Below are positions 1 to 8,392 of a stretch of DNA of 28,177 bases, piece by piece. Origin of the DNA: an uncultured Rhodospirillales bacterium (GTDB lineage: Bacteria; Pseudomonadota; Alphaproteobacteria; Acetobacterales; Acetobacteraceae); the NCBI GenBank assembly GCA_903844785.1, contig CAIMVB010000476.1, forward strand, positions 1 to 28,177, read 5' to 3'. Below the pieces are notes generated by a model, which saw nothing but the letters and a program-made list of their open reading frames with translations, made no database searches and was not told where the DNA came from. Numbering within the stretch: the first letter of the stretch is position 1; every line of letters begins with the position of its first letter. Made by a program: the position numbers and the translations under genes.

Positions 1-1289
1 CCATCCGCGCCGATCCGCGCTTCAAGCCGCCAAGCGCCTTCGCGCAGCATGCCGGCGGTCAGGTTTTCGGCCAGCCATTCGCGCGGCTTGGGGGCAATGC
101 TGGGCGGCCAGTAATGCGGCAGATCGGCGATATCCAAACCGCTGAGCCTAAGATCAGCCGCCATCTGCCAAAAGCCATCCTGCAAGCGGGCCTCGCCCAT
201 TGCGCGAAGCGCTGGCGGGGGGCTGGCACCAGGGCGCGGCGATGGCACGGGCGAAAGATCCAGCCTTTCCACGCGCAGCACTTCCCCCGCCATGGTCGCA
301 TCCAGCAACATGCCGGCAAAGGGCAAATCCCCGCCATCATCCGGGATATGCAGCACCCCAGCGCCCGCGCGCAGCCGCCCCATTAATAAATCTGGCTTTG
401 GCGCGCCGGCGAAGCGCGCGATCAGGGTGATTTCCGCCTCTGCGTCCAGCGCCGCCAAAGGCGCCAATTCTGGGCTGGCTTTGGCAAGTGCGGCGGGGTG
501 GATGCCGCGCGCGGTGAAGGAAGCCTCCCCACGCCAAAGCGCGCGATCCAGCTTGCCGGCAATGTCTACGGGAATGCGCTGATCGGCCAATCCCAGCAGG
601 GCCTGTCCGGTAAGCTCCAACCCGCCCGCGGCGCGGCGTTGCAGGACCAAGGAGGCAAGGCTCGCGCTGATAACGCGGCCAGAACCCTCATCGGAAAGGA
701 TCAGCTTCGTTTCCAGCAGGGCGATGCGCCGGACAGCCGATAGGGCGGTTTCCTCATTGGGCGGCTCAAGCCACGCGGTAATCATCTCAGTCAGCGCATC
801 AAGCGCGGCTTCCGGGGCCGCAGTGCCTTCGCCCGGCTTGGCGGCGGAAAGGCCAAGCGTAAGGCCCCCCGCCGCATCCCGGTTCGCGAGCAAGCTAAGC
901 CCACGCAATTCCAAGGCGCGCAAGGCGATATGCCCGCGCAGCAACCCACCCGCCGAAATTGAGGCATCCACCCGTGGCAAAGCGGCAATCAGCCCATCAT
1001 CCTTGTCCGCCAGCCTGATATCGGCAAAGGCTACCGCAATCGGGGAACGGTGCCCCTCCCGCCAGCCGGCCCAGGAAATGGAGGCCTCAGCGATATTGAC
1101 CTTTTGGCCAGCCAGGGCCTGATTGGCGGCAATTTCCGCTTGGCGGGCGAGCCAAGGCAGGGTGATCGGGCCCTGTTCAAGCCGCCAGACAAGCCCCGCA
1201 ATTGACAGGGCCAGGACAAGCAGGAGCGTCATGCAGACCCTGGCCAGCAGTTTCAAACCCCGCCCCGCTTGACCTGCGACCCGCCTCAC
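1..1289 (-). CDS. YhdP/AsmA-like protein with DUF3971 domain, C-terminus cut by window edge
   Basis: An open minus-strand frame without stops runs from about 1289 off the left edge; 429 codons are visible. The first residues are basic, followed by a hydrophobic anchor (MTLLLVLALSIAGLVW), then a long domain with repeated 'LRALELRGLSLLANRD'-like text. A DUF3971-type segment (LPHYWPPSIAPKPREWL) lies near residues 385-402. This is the layout of the large inner-membrane-anchored YhdP/AsmA family, whose members are implicated in phospholipid transport to the outer membrane. I place the start at the GTG at 1289, which has AGGGA just upstream and gives a basic segment before the anchor. The ATG at 1232 is an alternative. 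The missing part should hold the rest of DUF3971 and an AsmA-like C-terminal region. Family assignment is by recognition, without a search. Confidence 0.75.
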   Translation of the reverse strand, partial: MRRVAGQAGRGLKLLARVCMTLLLVLALSIAGLVWRLEQGPITLPWLARQAEIAANQALAGQKVNIAEASISWAGWREGHRSPIAVAFADIRLADKDDGLIAALPRVDASISAGGLLRGHIALRALELRGLSLLANRDAAGGLTLGLSAAKPGEGTAAPEAALDALTEMITAWLEPPNEETALSAVRRIALLETKLILSDEGSGRVISASLASLVLQRRAAGGLELTGQALLGLADQRIPVDIAGKLDRALWRGEASFTARGIHPAALAKASPELAPLAALDAEAEITLIARFAGAPKPDLLMGRLRAGAGVLHIPDDGGDLPFAGMLLDATMAGEVLRVERLDLSPVPSPRPGASPPPALRAMGEARLQDGFWQMAADLRLSGLDIADLPHYWPPSIAPKPREWLAENLTAGMLREGAWRLEARIGAD

Positions 1290-1306
1290 TCTTTCCCTAG
1301 GCTCCC

Positions 1307-4288
1307 ATGACCCTTGCCCCAGCAGCTTTCCCCCTGCCGCGCGGATTCGACAAGGCCGCCGCCGCGCTCGCCCAGGCACATTTCAGCGACAAGGGCGCGG
1401 CAGAGCGCAGCTTCGCCGAAAGCGCAGAGGGGGTGTCGATATTGGAAGCGCTTGGCGGTCATAGCCCCTATCTAGCCGATTTGGCGGTCAGGGAGTCAGC
1501 CACCCTGCTTTTCATGGCGGAACGCGGCCCGGATGAGGCCTTTGCCCGCACCATAGACCCGCTGACGCGGCTGGACCCCGCAACCCCACGCCCCGCTTTA
1601 GCTACGCTGTTGCGCCAGGCCAAGCGCCAAGGCGCGCTGGTGGCGGCACTTGCCGATATTCGCGGGCTTTGGGGTCTGGACCGCGTGACCGGCGCGCTTT
1701 CCGAATTGGCCGAAATCAGCATTGATGCCGCCTGCGCCCATTTGCTGCGTGATGCCGCAGCGCGCGGCGATTTGCGCCATACCGGCGGGGCCAAAACAGA
1801 AGCGAAATCCATCGGACGGCAATCCGGGTTGGTCATTCTTGGCATGGGCAAGCTTGGCGCGCGGGAATTGAACTACTCATCCGATGTGGATTTGATGGTG
1901 CTGTATGATCCCGCCGCCGTGCCGGACCCGGATCGTGCCCAGGCGATTTTCGTGCGCATCGCGCGCGATCTGGTGCGGTTGATGGAAGAACGCACTGCCG
2001 AGGGCTATGTGTTTCGTACGGATTTGCGCCTGAGGCCTGATCCTGCCGCGACACCGCTTGCGGTCTCCATCCCCGCGGCCATCGCGTATTACGAAAGCAT
2101 GGGCCAGAATTGGGAACGCGCCGCCATGATCAAGGCGCGGCCTGTCGCGGCGGATCGCGCGGCGGGGGATGCATTCCTGCGCGAAATTCGCCCCTTTGTC
2201 TGGCGGCGATACCTGGATTTCGCGGCGGTTGCGGATATTCATTCCATCAAGCGGCAAATCCACGCCCATAAGGGGGCCAAGGGCGCGCATGATACGGTGC
2301 AATTGGCCGGGCATGATGTGAAGCTTGGCCGCGGCGGCATTCGTGAAATCGAATTCACCGCGCAGGTGCTGCAATTGATCTGGGGCGGACGCGACCCTGC
2401 GCTGCGTGATCCCACCACGCTTGGCGCGCTTTCCGCACTTGCGGGGGCGGGCAAGATCGAACGCCGCGCGGCGGCGGATTTGGCGGATGCTTACGGTTTC
2501 CTGCGCCGCCTGGAACATCGGCTGCAAATGGTCGCCGATCGGCAGACGCATCGGCTGCCGGAAGATGAGGAAGGGATAGCGCGCATCGCTTCCTTCCTCG
2601 GCTACGCCGATAGCGCCAGTTTTGCCGAGGATTTCGTGCATCATCTGCACCGTGTGGAACAGCATTACGGGCGCATGTTTGAAGCGGAACCTACACTGGC
2701 AGCAGATACGGTCCAGGGCGATTTGGTGTTCACAGGTGTGGAGGATGACCCCGCCACCATCGCGACACTCCGCGCCATGGGTTATGGCAATCCAGGCAGC
2801 ATCGCGGCCACCGTGCGCGGCTGGCATCATGGCCATACGCGCGCCATTCGCAGTGAACGCGCGCGCGAATTGCTGACGGCGCTGATGCCAAGCTTGCTGG
2901 CCGCCTTCGGCAGGCAGCGGGACCCGGATGCGGCGCTGATGCGCCTTGATGCGCTATTCGGGCGGCTGACGACCGGTGTGCAGGTACTCAGCCTTTTGCA
3001 TCGCAACCCGCCGATGCTGGAAAGGCTCGCCGGCATTCTGGGTGCGGCGCCGCAATTGGCGGATCATTTGGCGCATCATACCGCAGCACTTGAAGGGCTT
3101 CTGGTGGGGGCTGGTGGAGCCATTGGCAGCGCCGCCACTGCCCTTCCGGCCTTGGTGAAGGAAGCGCGGTATTTTGAAGAAGCCATGGAAGCTTCCCGCC
3201 GCCTGGTCCAGGAAGGCAAATTCGACATTGATGCTGCCACGCTTGAAGGCGCCATAGACCCTGATGCGGCGGGGGAAGCGCGCAGCGCCCTGGCCGATGC
3301 CGCGATATCATCCCTGCTGCCGCATGTGACAGCGGAGTTCGCCGCGCGCCACGGCGTGGTGAAGGGTGGGCAGCTTGCCGTGGTGGCTTTGGGCAAGCTT
3401 GGCGGGCGGGAAATGCTGCCCGGGTCTGACCTTGATTTGATCCTGGTCTATGATCATGCGGCGGAAGCCGAGGCGAGTGAGGGCAAGACCAAGCGCGGCG
3501 CCGCCCCCATCCGCCCTTTGCCAACCATCCAGTATTTCACGCGCCTTGCGCACCAGATGGTTGGTGCCATCACCGCGCCGGGGGCCGAGGGCAAGTTATA
3601 CGAAGTGGATATGCGGCTAAGACCTTCGGGATCAAAGGGGCCGGTGGCGGTCTCGTTAGGTGCGTTTCAGCGCTACCAGGCGGAAGATGCCTGGAGTTGG
3701 GAACGCATGGCGCTGACCCGAGCGCGGGTTGTTGCGGGGCCACCGGCGCTGGCGCGGCGGATTGGCGCGGCGATACGCGCCGCACTCGGCAATCCGGAAA
3801 AGGCCAAGACCGCCATTGCCGATGCGCTGGCCATGCGGCTTCGCATGCTGCGCGAATTGCCCGGCGATGGGCCGTGGGATGTGAAGCTTTCCCCTGGCGG
3901 GCTGGTGGAGGTGGAATTCATCGCCCAGGCGCTGCAATTGCACCACGCCCCGCGCCACCCGGAAGTGTTGGCGCCGACCACGCGCCTTGCGCTTGGCAAC
4001 CTTGCCAAGATCGGCGCTCTCACGGCCGAGGAAGCCCAAGGCCTGATCGCCGCCGAAAGGCTATGGCGCGGCATCAGCGGCATACTGCGCCTGACCCTTG
4101 GCCCCTGGCGGGAGGATAAGCTGCCTGAACCGGCGGCTTCCGCCGTGCTGCGGGTTGCGGCCCCGCTTTGCGCCAGCCCGCCCGTTGACCTTCCGGGGTT
4201 GCGCGCACAGATGGAAGCCAGCGCCGCTTTGGTGCGCGGGGTTTTCGAAGCCCGGCTTGGCCGGCTGGATCAGGGGAATCGAACATGA
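1307..4288 (+). CDS. glnE: Bifunctional glutamine synthetase adenylyltransferase/deadenylylase
   Basis: The 993-residue protein has the duplicated nucleotidyltransferase architecture of GlnE; E. coli GlnE is 946 residues. The N-terminal domain carries GMGKLGARELNYSSDVDL, with metal-binding Asp193 and Asp195. The C-terminal domain carries GKLGGREMLPGSDLDL with Asp708 and Asp710. In the known family the N-terminal half removes AMP from glutamine synthetase and the C-terminal half adds it, both controlled by PII proteins and glutamine, so the enzyme sets nitrogen assimilation in the cytoplasm. Both Asp pairs are intact, so both activities are expected. The start at 1307 lies only 17 bases from the GTG start of the divergent YhdP-like gene. 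The 3' end overlaps the peroxiredoxin start by four bases (ATGA), implying cotranscription. Confidence 0.96.
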   Translation: MTLAPAAFPLPRGFDKAAAALAQAHFSDKGAAERSFAESAEGVSILEALGGHSPYLADLAVRESATLLFMAERGPDEAFARTIDPLTRLDPATPRPALATLLRQAKRQGALVAALADIRGLWGLDRVTGALSELAEISIDAACAHLLRDAAARGDLRHTGGAKTEAKSIGRQSGLVILGMGKLGARELNYSSDVDLMVLYDPAAVPDPDRAQAIFVRIARDLVRLMEERTAEGYVFRTDLRLRPDPAATPLAVSIPAAIAYYESMGQNWERAAMIKARPVAADRAAGDAFLREIRPFVWRRYLDFAAVADIHSIKRQIHAHKGAKGAHDTVQLAGHDVKLGRGGIREIEFTAQVLQLIWGGRDPALRDPTTLGALSALAGAGKIERRAAADLADAYGFLRRLEHRLQMVADRQTHRLPEDEEGIARIASFLGYADSASFAEDFVHHLHRVEQHYGRMFEAEPTLAADTVQGDLVFTGVEDDPATIATLRAMGYGNPGSIAATVRGWHHGHTRAIRSERARELLTALMPSLLAAFGRQRDPDAALMRLDALFGRLTTGVQVLSLLHRNPPMLERLAGILGAAPQLADHLAHHTAALEGLLVGAGGAIGSAATALPALVKEARYFEEAMEASRRLVQEGKFDIDAATLEGAIDPDAAGEARSALADAAISSLLPHVTAEFAARHGVVKGGQLAVVALGKLGGREMLPGSDLDLILVYDHAAEAEASEGKTKRGAAPIRPLPTIQYFTRLAHQMVGAITAPGAEGKLYEVDMRLRPSGSKGPVAVSLGAFQRYQAEDAWSWERMALTRARVVAGPPALARRIGAAIRAALGNPEKAKTAIADALAMRLRMLRELPGDGPWDVKLSPGGLVEVEFIAQALQLHHAPRHPEVLAPTTRLALGNLAKIGALTAEEAQGLIAAERLWRGISGILRLTLGPWREDKLPEPAASAVLRVAAPLCASPPVDLPGLRAQMEASAALVRGVFEARLGRLDQGNRT

Positions 4289-4755
4289 GCGAATTGGCCG
4301 AAGGCAAAAAGGCACCCGCCTTCAAAATGGCAGCAAGCGGCGGGCGGGAAGTCTCCGCGGCGGCGCTGAAGGGCAAGCCCTATCTGCTGTATTTCTACCC
4401 CAAGGCGGATACGCCTGGCTGCACCAAGCAGGCTTGCGGCGTGCAGGAAGCGCTGCCGCAACTCGGCAAGCTTGGCCTGACGGTGATTGGTGTTTCACCC
4501 GATGCCATGCCGCCCATTGAAAAATTCGCCAAAAAATATGGGCTGGAATTCCCGCTGGCCTCAGACCCCGAACACAAGACCGCCGAGGCCTATGGCGTTT
4601 GGGTCGAAAAATCCATGTATGGCAAGAAATACATGGGCATGGAGCGTTCAAGCTTTCTGGTCGGCGCCGATGGCAAGATCGCCAAAATCTGGCGCAAGGT
4701 GAAGCCCGAAGCCCATGCGGCGGAAGTGCTGGCAGCGGCGAAGGCACTAGGCTGA
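4285..4755 (+). CDS. bcp: Peroxiredoxin, BCP/PrxQ type
   Basis: A 156-residue thioredoxin-fold peroxidase that reduces hydrogen peroxide and organic hydroperoxides in the cytoplasm, normally using thioredoxin. The active-site motif YFYPKADTPGCTKQAC places the peroxidatic cysteine at Cys46 and a second cysteine at Cys51. This is the five-residue spacing of atypical two-cysteine BCP proteins that form an intramolecular disulfide. The VIGVSPD and FPLASDP segments and the length also fit BCP. The start codon overlaps the glnE stop (ATGA), so the two genes are probably translationally coupled. The 3' end converges on the J-domain-like gene with 13 bases between stops. Confidence 0.95.
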   Translation: MSELAEGKKAPAFKMAASGGREVSAAALKGKPYLLYFYPKADTPGCTKQACGVQEALPQLGKLGLTVIGVSPDAMPPIEKFAKKYGLEFPLASDPEHKTAEAYGVWVEKSMYGKKYMGMERSSFLVGADGKIAKIWRKVKPEAHAAEVLAAAKALG

Positions 4756-4768
4756 AGCAGGCACGGGC

Positions 4769-5278
4769 CTATTCTTCTTCCTTGCCTTCGATTGTGGCGA
4801 AAACGGCCTCTGCCCGCTTGAAAATTTCTTCGGCATTCTGGCGCTTGGCGGGATCGGTTTGCTTGTCGGGATGGTAGCGTCGGCGAAACGCGCGGCGCGC
4901 CTCCACAATCAGCCAAAGCGGCGCATTGGGGGCCAGATAAACCCGCGCATGCTGGCTGCCATCGGCCGGCGTTTCCTTAAGCTGCTTCAATTCAGCTTCG
5001 GCATCGGCCAGGCGCTTACGCAGCACGGCGATTTCTTCTGCCGCAATCGCCAAGTAGCGGCGCATTTCCTCGGGCGGGGCGCCCTTGCCAGGCAGCTTGG
5101 TCAATATCGCGGAAAGGTAGTTTTCGATTCGCCGCGCCATCACCTTGGCCCGCGCCCCCGGGCGGCGTTCGGTTTCGATCATCAATTGGGAAAGCAGAAC
5201 CCGATCAGTCTTATGCTGTGCCGCGTGTTCGGCCAGTTGTTCCAAGGTCCATTCCCTGAAGGGCCTGTCATCGGCCAT
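4769..5278 (-). CDS. Coiled-coil protein with C-terminal J-domain-like segment
   Basis: A 169-residue soluble protein. Residues about 66-103 are rich in Glu, Lys, Arg, Leu and Ala in a heptad-like pattern (EEIAVLRKRLADAEAELKQL), suggesting a coiled coil. The C-terminus contains ARRAFRRRYHPDKQTDP, with an HPD motif at residues 136-138 followed by a charged helix. This resembles helices II and III of a DnaJ J-domain, which stimulates Hsp70 ATPase. The placement is unusual because most J-domains are N-terminal, and helix I is poorly defined here. The start has GGGAAAGC directly before ATG. It could be a DnaK co-chaperone with a specialised client or a domain relic; I cannot name a function. Confidence 0.8.
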   Translation of the reverse strand: MADDRPFREWTLEQLAEHAAQHKTDRVLLSQLMIETERRPGARAKVMARRIENYLSAILTKLPGKGAPPEEMRRYLAIAAEEIAVLRKRLADAEAELKQLKETPADGSQHARVYLAPNAPLWLIVEARRAFRRRYHPDKQTDPAKRQNAEEIFKRAEAVFATIEGKEEE

Positions 5279-5434
5279 GCTTTCCCGAAACCCTTTCTAC
5301 ACGCGGCGCGGCCTGTTTGAGGCCGGACTGAACCATGTTGGCGAATGAAGCCTTGGAAGCATAGCGCCAAGCCCCGCTTCGCAGAAGCGCCGCAATAGGC
5401 GAAACTGCGCCATGACCTTCCGGGAGATGCCGCC

Positions 5435-6403
5435 ATGACCCCCACCCTTCGTCGCCGCAGCCTGCTTTTCGCCGCCGCCAGCCCACTTGCCGCCCCTGCC
5501 TTGGCCCAGGCGCCCTGGCCCGCACGGCCCGTGCGGATTGTGGTCCCCTTCCCGCCGGGCGGTTCGAATGATGTGGTGGCCCGCCCCCTGGCGGAACGCC
5601 TGCAAGCGCAGCTTGGCCAACCGGTGGTGATTGACAATCGCGCTGGCGCGGGTGGCGCCATTGGTGCCACTTCCGTCGCGCAATCGGCACCTGATGGCTA
5701 TACTTTGATGGTTTCATCTTCGTCTTTCGCAACAACTTCAATCACCCAGCGCGTGCCCTGGGGCGTTTTGGAGAATTTCACACCGGTTGCCATGCTCGCG
5801 CGGTCGCCCTTCATCGTGCTGGTGCATCCGGATTTCCCGGCGCGCAGCGTGGCTGATCTGGTGCGTATGGCGCGGGAAAGACCGGGGGCGATTGATTACG
5901 GTTCTTCTGGCCCTGGCGGGATCAATCATTTCGTTACGGAATATTTTTGCCTGCGCGCCGACATTAAAATGAACCACGTGCCCTATCGCGGTATGCCACC
6001 TGCAGTGACGGATTTGGTGGCAGGCCATATCCCCGTGCTGATCACCACCATGCCAAGCGCGGCTGGCGTGGTACGCGAAGGCCGCGTGCGGCTTTTGGCC
6101 TATACCGCGCCTGGGGCGCCCGAGGGCTCACCACCCGCCCCCACGGTGAAGGAGGCCGGGATTGATTATGAAAGCGACATCTGGTGGGGCCTATTCGGCC
6201 CGCGCGGCCTGCCGCCCGAAATTCTCGCCCGCGTGAATTTGGCAGCCAATACTGCCTTGGCAGACCCCGAAATGGCCAAGCTATTGCAAACCGAAGGGGC
6301 GCGGCCTTCGCCGGCAACACCGCAAGCCTTTGCTGAAATCCTGCGCGTTGAACTCGCCCGTTGGCGCGAAGTGGCGGCGGCGGCAAATATCAAGCTGGAT
6401 TGA
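5435..6403 (+). CDS. Bug-family (TctC) periplasmic substrate-binding protein, no adjacent permease
   Basis: A 322-residue TTT solute receptor. The N-terminus MTPTLRRRSLLFAAASPLAAPALAQA has an Arg-rich, Tat-like start and a cleavage site after about residue 24 or 26. Mature-domain hallmarks of Bug proteins follow: VRIVVPFPPGGSNDVVARPL, DNRAGAGGAIGA and DGYTLMV. Such proteins bind carboxylates or related small acids in the periplasm and deliver them to TctAB. No permease genes adjoin it, so it is an orphan receptor that may use permeases elsewhere, for example those at 14815-16770. A class III CoA-transferase starts four bases after its stop, suggesting that the ligand is an acid to be CoA-activated. 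The ligand itself cannot be read from the sequence. A GGGAGA ribosome-binding site precedes the ATG. Confidence 0.92.
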   Translation: MTPTLRRRSLLFAAASPLAAPALAQAPWPARPVRIVVPFPPGGSNDVVARPLAERLQAQLGQPVVIDNRAGAGGAIGATSVAQSAPDGYTLMVSSSSFATTSITQRVPWGVLENFTPVAMLARSPFIVLVHPDFPARSVADLVRMARERPGAIDYGSSGPGGINHFVTEYFCLRADIKMNHVPYRGMPPAVTDLVAGHIPVLITTMPSAAGVVREGRVRLLAYTAPGAPEGSPPAPTVKEAGIDYESDIWWGLFGPRGLPPEILARVNLAANTALADPEMAKLLQTEGARPSPATPQAFAEILRVELARWREVAAAANIKLD

Positions 6404-6407
6404 TCTG

Positions 6408-7631
6408 ATGGTAGAAATGCATCGCAAGAATTTTGACCCTGCCGCGAAAGGCGCCATGGATGGCGTTCGGGTGGTGGATCTTTCGCGCCTGGTTGCCGGC
6501 AATATCCTGACCAAGGTTTTCGCTGATCACGGTGCGGAGGTGATCAAGGTGGAACCGCCCGAAGGCGATACGCTGCGCGCCTGGCGCGTGGGCGGGGTGG
6601 AGACAAGTTGGAAAACCATTTGCCGCAACAAGAAAAGCATTTGCCTTGATCTGAAAAACCCGGAAGGCATCGCCGCCGTGCGCGCTTTGGCCCGCGATGC
6701 GGCGATGCTGGTGGAAAGCTTTCGGCCCGGCGTGCTGGAAGCCATGGGGCTTGATCCCGAAAGCCTGCTTGCCGCCAATCCGCGCCTGGTGATCGCGCGG
6801 GTTTCCGGCTGGGGGCAGGATGGGCCATATCGGCACAAGCCAGGCTTCGGTACCTTGGTCGAAGGCTATTCCGGCTTCGCCGCCATCAATGGTTTTGAGG
6901 ATCGTGAACCGGTACTGCCACCCATGTTCATGGGGGATGCCTATGCCGGGCTTTATGGATCAGCCGCCGCCATGATCGCGCTGCGCCATGCGGAAGCGAC
7001 GGGCCAAGGGCAGGTGATTGATATTTCGCTGTTTGAGCCTTTGTTCAGCGTGCTGGAACCACAAGTGGCGAATTGGCGCCTGACGCGCAAACGCAAGCCG
7101 CGCACCGGCAGCCGCAGCACCAATACATCGCCGCGCAATGCCTATCGCACCCAGGATGGCGGCTGGGTTTGCCTTTCGGCTTCCACGCAAGGCATGACGG
7201 AAAAGCTGCTGCGGTCCATTGGGCAGGAAGCGCTGATTACGGACCCACGCTTCGCCAATAACCCGGCACGTGTGCAAAACTGGCAGGAACTGGATGCCAT
7301 CATTGGTGGCTTCATTGCCGCGCGCAGCCTGGCTGAGAACCTGGCGCATTTCGACAAGGCCGGCGTCACCATCGGCCCCATCATGGATACCGAAATGCTG
7401 GATAGCGACCCTTACGCCATTGAACGCGAAGCACTGATTGAAGTGCCGGACGCGGATATGCCGGGCGGCTGGCTGCCGATGCATGGCATGGTGCCTCGGC
7501 TTTCGGGAACACCTGGGATTTTGGCGCGGCCTGCGCCCAAGCTTGGCGAGCATAATGCGGAAGTGCTGGAAGCGGCGCTGGGCACGGCACATTTCCAGAA
7601 ATTGCGTGAAGTCGGGGTGATACGCGGATGA
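6408..7631 (+). CDS. CaiB/BaiF family class III CoA-transferase
   Basis: The 407-residue protein matches the class III CoA-transferase family, cytoplasmic enzymes that move CoA between acids through acyl-aspartyl intermediates. Recognisable segments are VRVVDLSRLVAGNILTKVFADHG, shortened here to its core LVAGNILTKVFADHGAEVIK, then EPPEGDTLR, LDLKNPEG, VESFRPGV, ISGWG-like VSGWGQDGPY, and MGDAYAGLYG. Asp177 in MGDAYAG aligns with the catalytic Asp of formyl-CoA transferase. I chose the ATG at 6408, just after the Bug stop; ATGs at 6417 and 6456 are alternatives. The 3' end overlaps the SDR gene by ATGA. Substrate is unknown; the neighbouring receptor and CoA-ester lyase suggest a carboxylic or dicarboxylic acid such as a citramalate- or malate-like compound. 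Confidence 0.93.
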   Translation: MVEMHRKNFDPAAKGAMDGVRVVDLSRLVAGNILTKVFADHGAEVIKVEPPEGDTLRAWRVGGVETSWKTICRNKKSICLDLKNPEGIAAVRALARDAAMLVESFRPGVLEAMGLDPESLLAANPRLVIARVSGWGQDGPYRHKPGFGTLVEGYSGFAAINGFEDREPVLPPMFMGDAYAGLYGSAAAMIALRHAEATGQGQVIDISLFEPLFSVLEPQVANWRLTRKRKPRTGSRSTNTSPRNAYRTQDGGWVCLSASTQGMTEKLLRSIGQEALITDPRFANNPARVQNWQELDAIIGGFIAARSLAENLAHFDKAGVTIGPIMDTEMLDSDPYAIEREALIEVPDADMPGGWLPMHGMVPRLSGTPGILARPAPKLGEHNAEVLEAALGTAHFQKLREVGVIRG

Positions 7632-8392
7632 GCAAGATGTTTGATCTGACCGGGAAAAATGCGCTCGTGACCGGGTCTAGCCAGGGGATTGGCTTCGGTC
7701 TTGCGCGCGGGCTCGCGGAAGCGGGGGCAAGCGTCATCATCAATGGGCGCGATCCGGCGAAGCTTGCCACCGCGCAGCAACGCTTGCGCGATTTGGGCAT
7801 AGAAACCACCGCCTGCGCCTTTGACGTGACAGATCCAAAAGCGGTGGAAGCCGGCTTTACCGAAATTGAAAATCGCTGCGGCCAGCTTGATATTCTGGTC
7901 GCCAATGCGGGTATCATGCGCCGTATGCCAGCCGTGGAAATGCCCCCCGAAACCTGGCGCGAAGTGCTTGGCACAAACCTTGATGGCGTCTGGTATTGCT
8001 GCCAAGCCGCCGGCAAACGCATGGTGCCGCGCGGCGCGGGCAAGATCATCACCATCTGTTCCGTACAAAGCGAATTGGGCCGCCCCACCATTGCCCCCTA
8101 TGCCACCAGCAAAGGCGCGCTACGTATGTTGACGCGCACACTTTGCGCCGAATGGGCGAAACACGGCGTTAATGTGAATGGCGTGGCGCCGGGCTATTAC
8201 GAAACCGAGTTGACCAGCGCCCTGGTGCAGAACCAGGAATTCAATGATTGGCTCTGCAAGCGCGTGCCCGCCGGGCGCTGGGGCAAGGTAGAGGAATTGG
8301 TGGGCGCCACCGTCTTCCTCGCCTCCCCGGCATCAAACTTTGTGCATGGCCATCTGCTTTACGTGGATGGCGGCATGACGGCAGTTGTTTAA
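7628..8392 (+). CDS. SDR-family NAD(P)-dependent oxidoreductase, gluconate 5-dehydrogenase-like
   Basis: A classical short-chain dehydrogenase of 254 residues. The Rossmann motif TGSSQGIG is at residues 15-22, NAG at 93-95, and the catalytic set Ser145, Tyr158 and Lys162 appears in ICSVQS and YATSK. Cofactor preference is unclear; NGRD after beta-2 at 39-42 would permit NADP(H). Overall text (VIINGRDPAKL, SVQSELGRPTIAPY) resembles gluconate 5-dehydrogenase/IdnO-like enzymes that interconvert a hydroxyl and a keto group on sugar acids. That label is a family resemblance rather than a substrate assignment. The start overlaps the CoA-transferase stop (ATGA), so it belongs to the same plus-strand unit. 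Its stop overlaps the convergent lyase stop within a single TTAA. Confidence 0.93.
   Translation: MSKMFDLTGKNALVTGSSQGIGFGLARGLAEAGASVIINGRDPAKLATAQQRLRDLGIETTACAFDVTDPKAVEAGFTEIENRCGQLDILVANAGIMRRMPAVEMPPETWREVLGTNLDGVWYCCQAAGKRMVPRGAGKIITICSVQSELGRPTIAPYATSKGALRMLTRTLCAEWAKHGVNVNGVAPGYYETELTSALVQNQEFNDWLCKRVPAGRWGKVEELVGATVFLASPASNFVHGHLLYVDGGMTAVV

Noticed and set aside
1877..2836. Open frame of 319 codons antisense to glnE
   Set aside because: It lies wholly within glnE, has no family motif, and its His/Arg/Gln/Ile-rich text is what antisense of GC-rich coding DNA gives.
6330..6407. In-frame extension of the CoA-transferase into the Bug gene
   Set aside because: The extra residues do not resemble the family, and the ATG at 6408 follows the upstream stop naturally.
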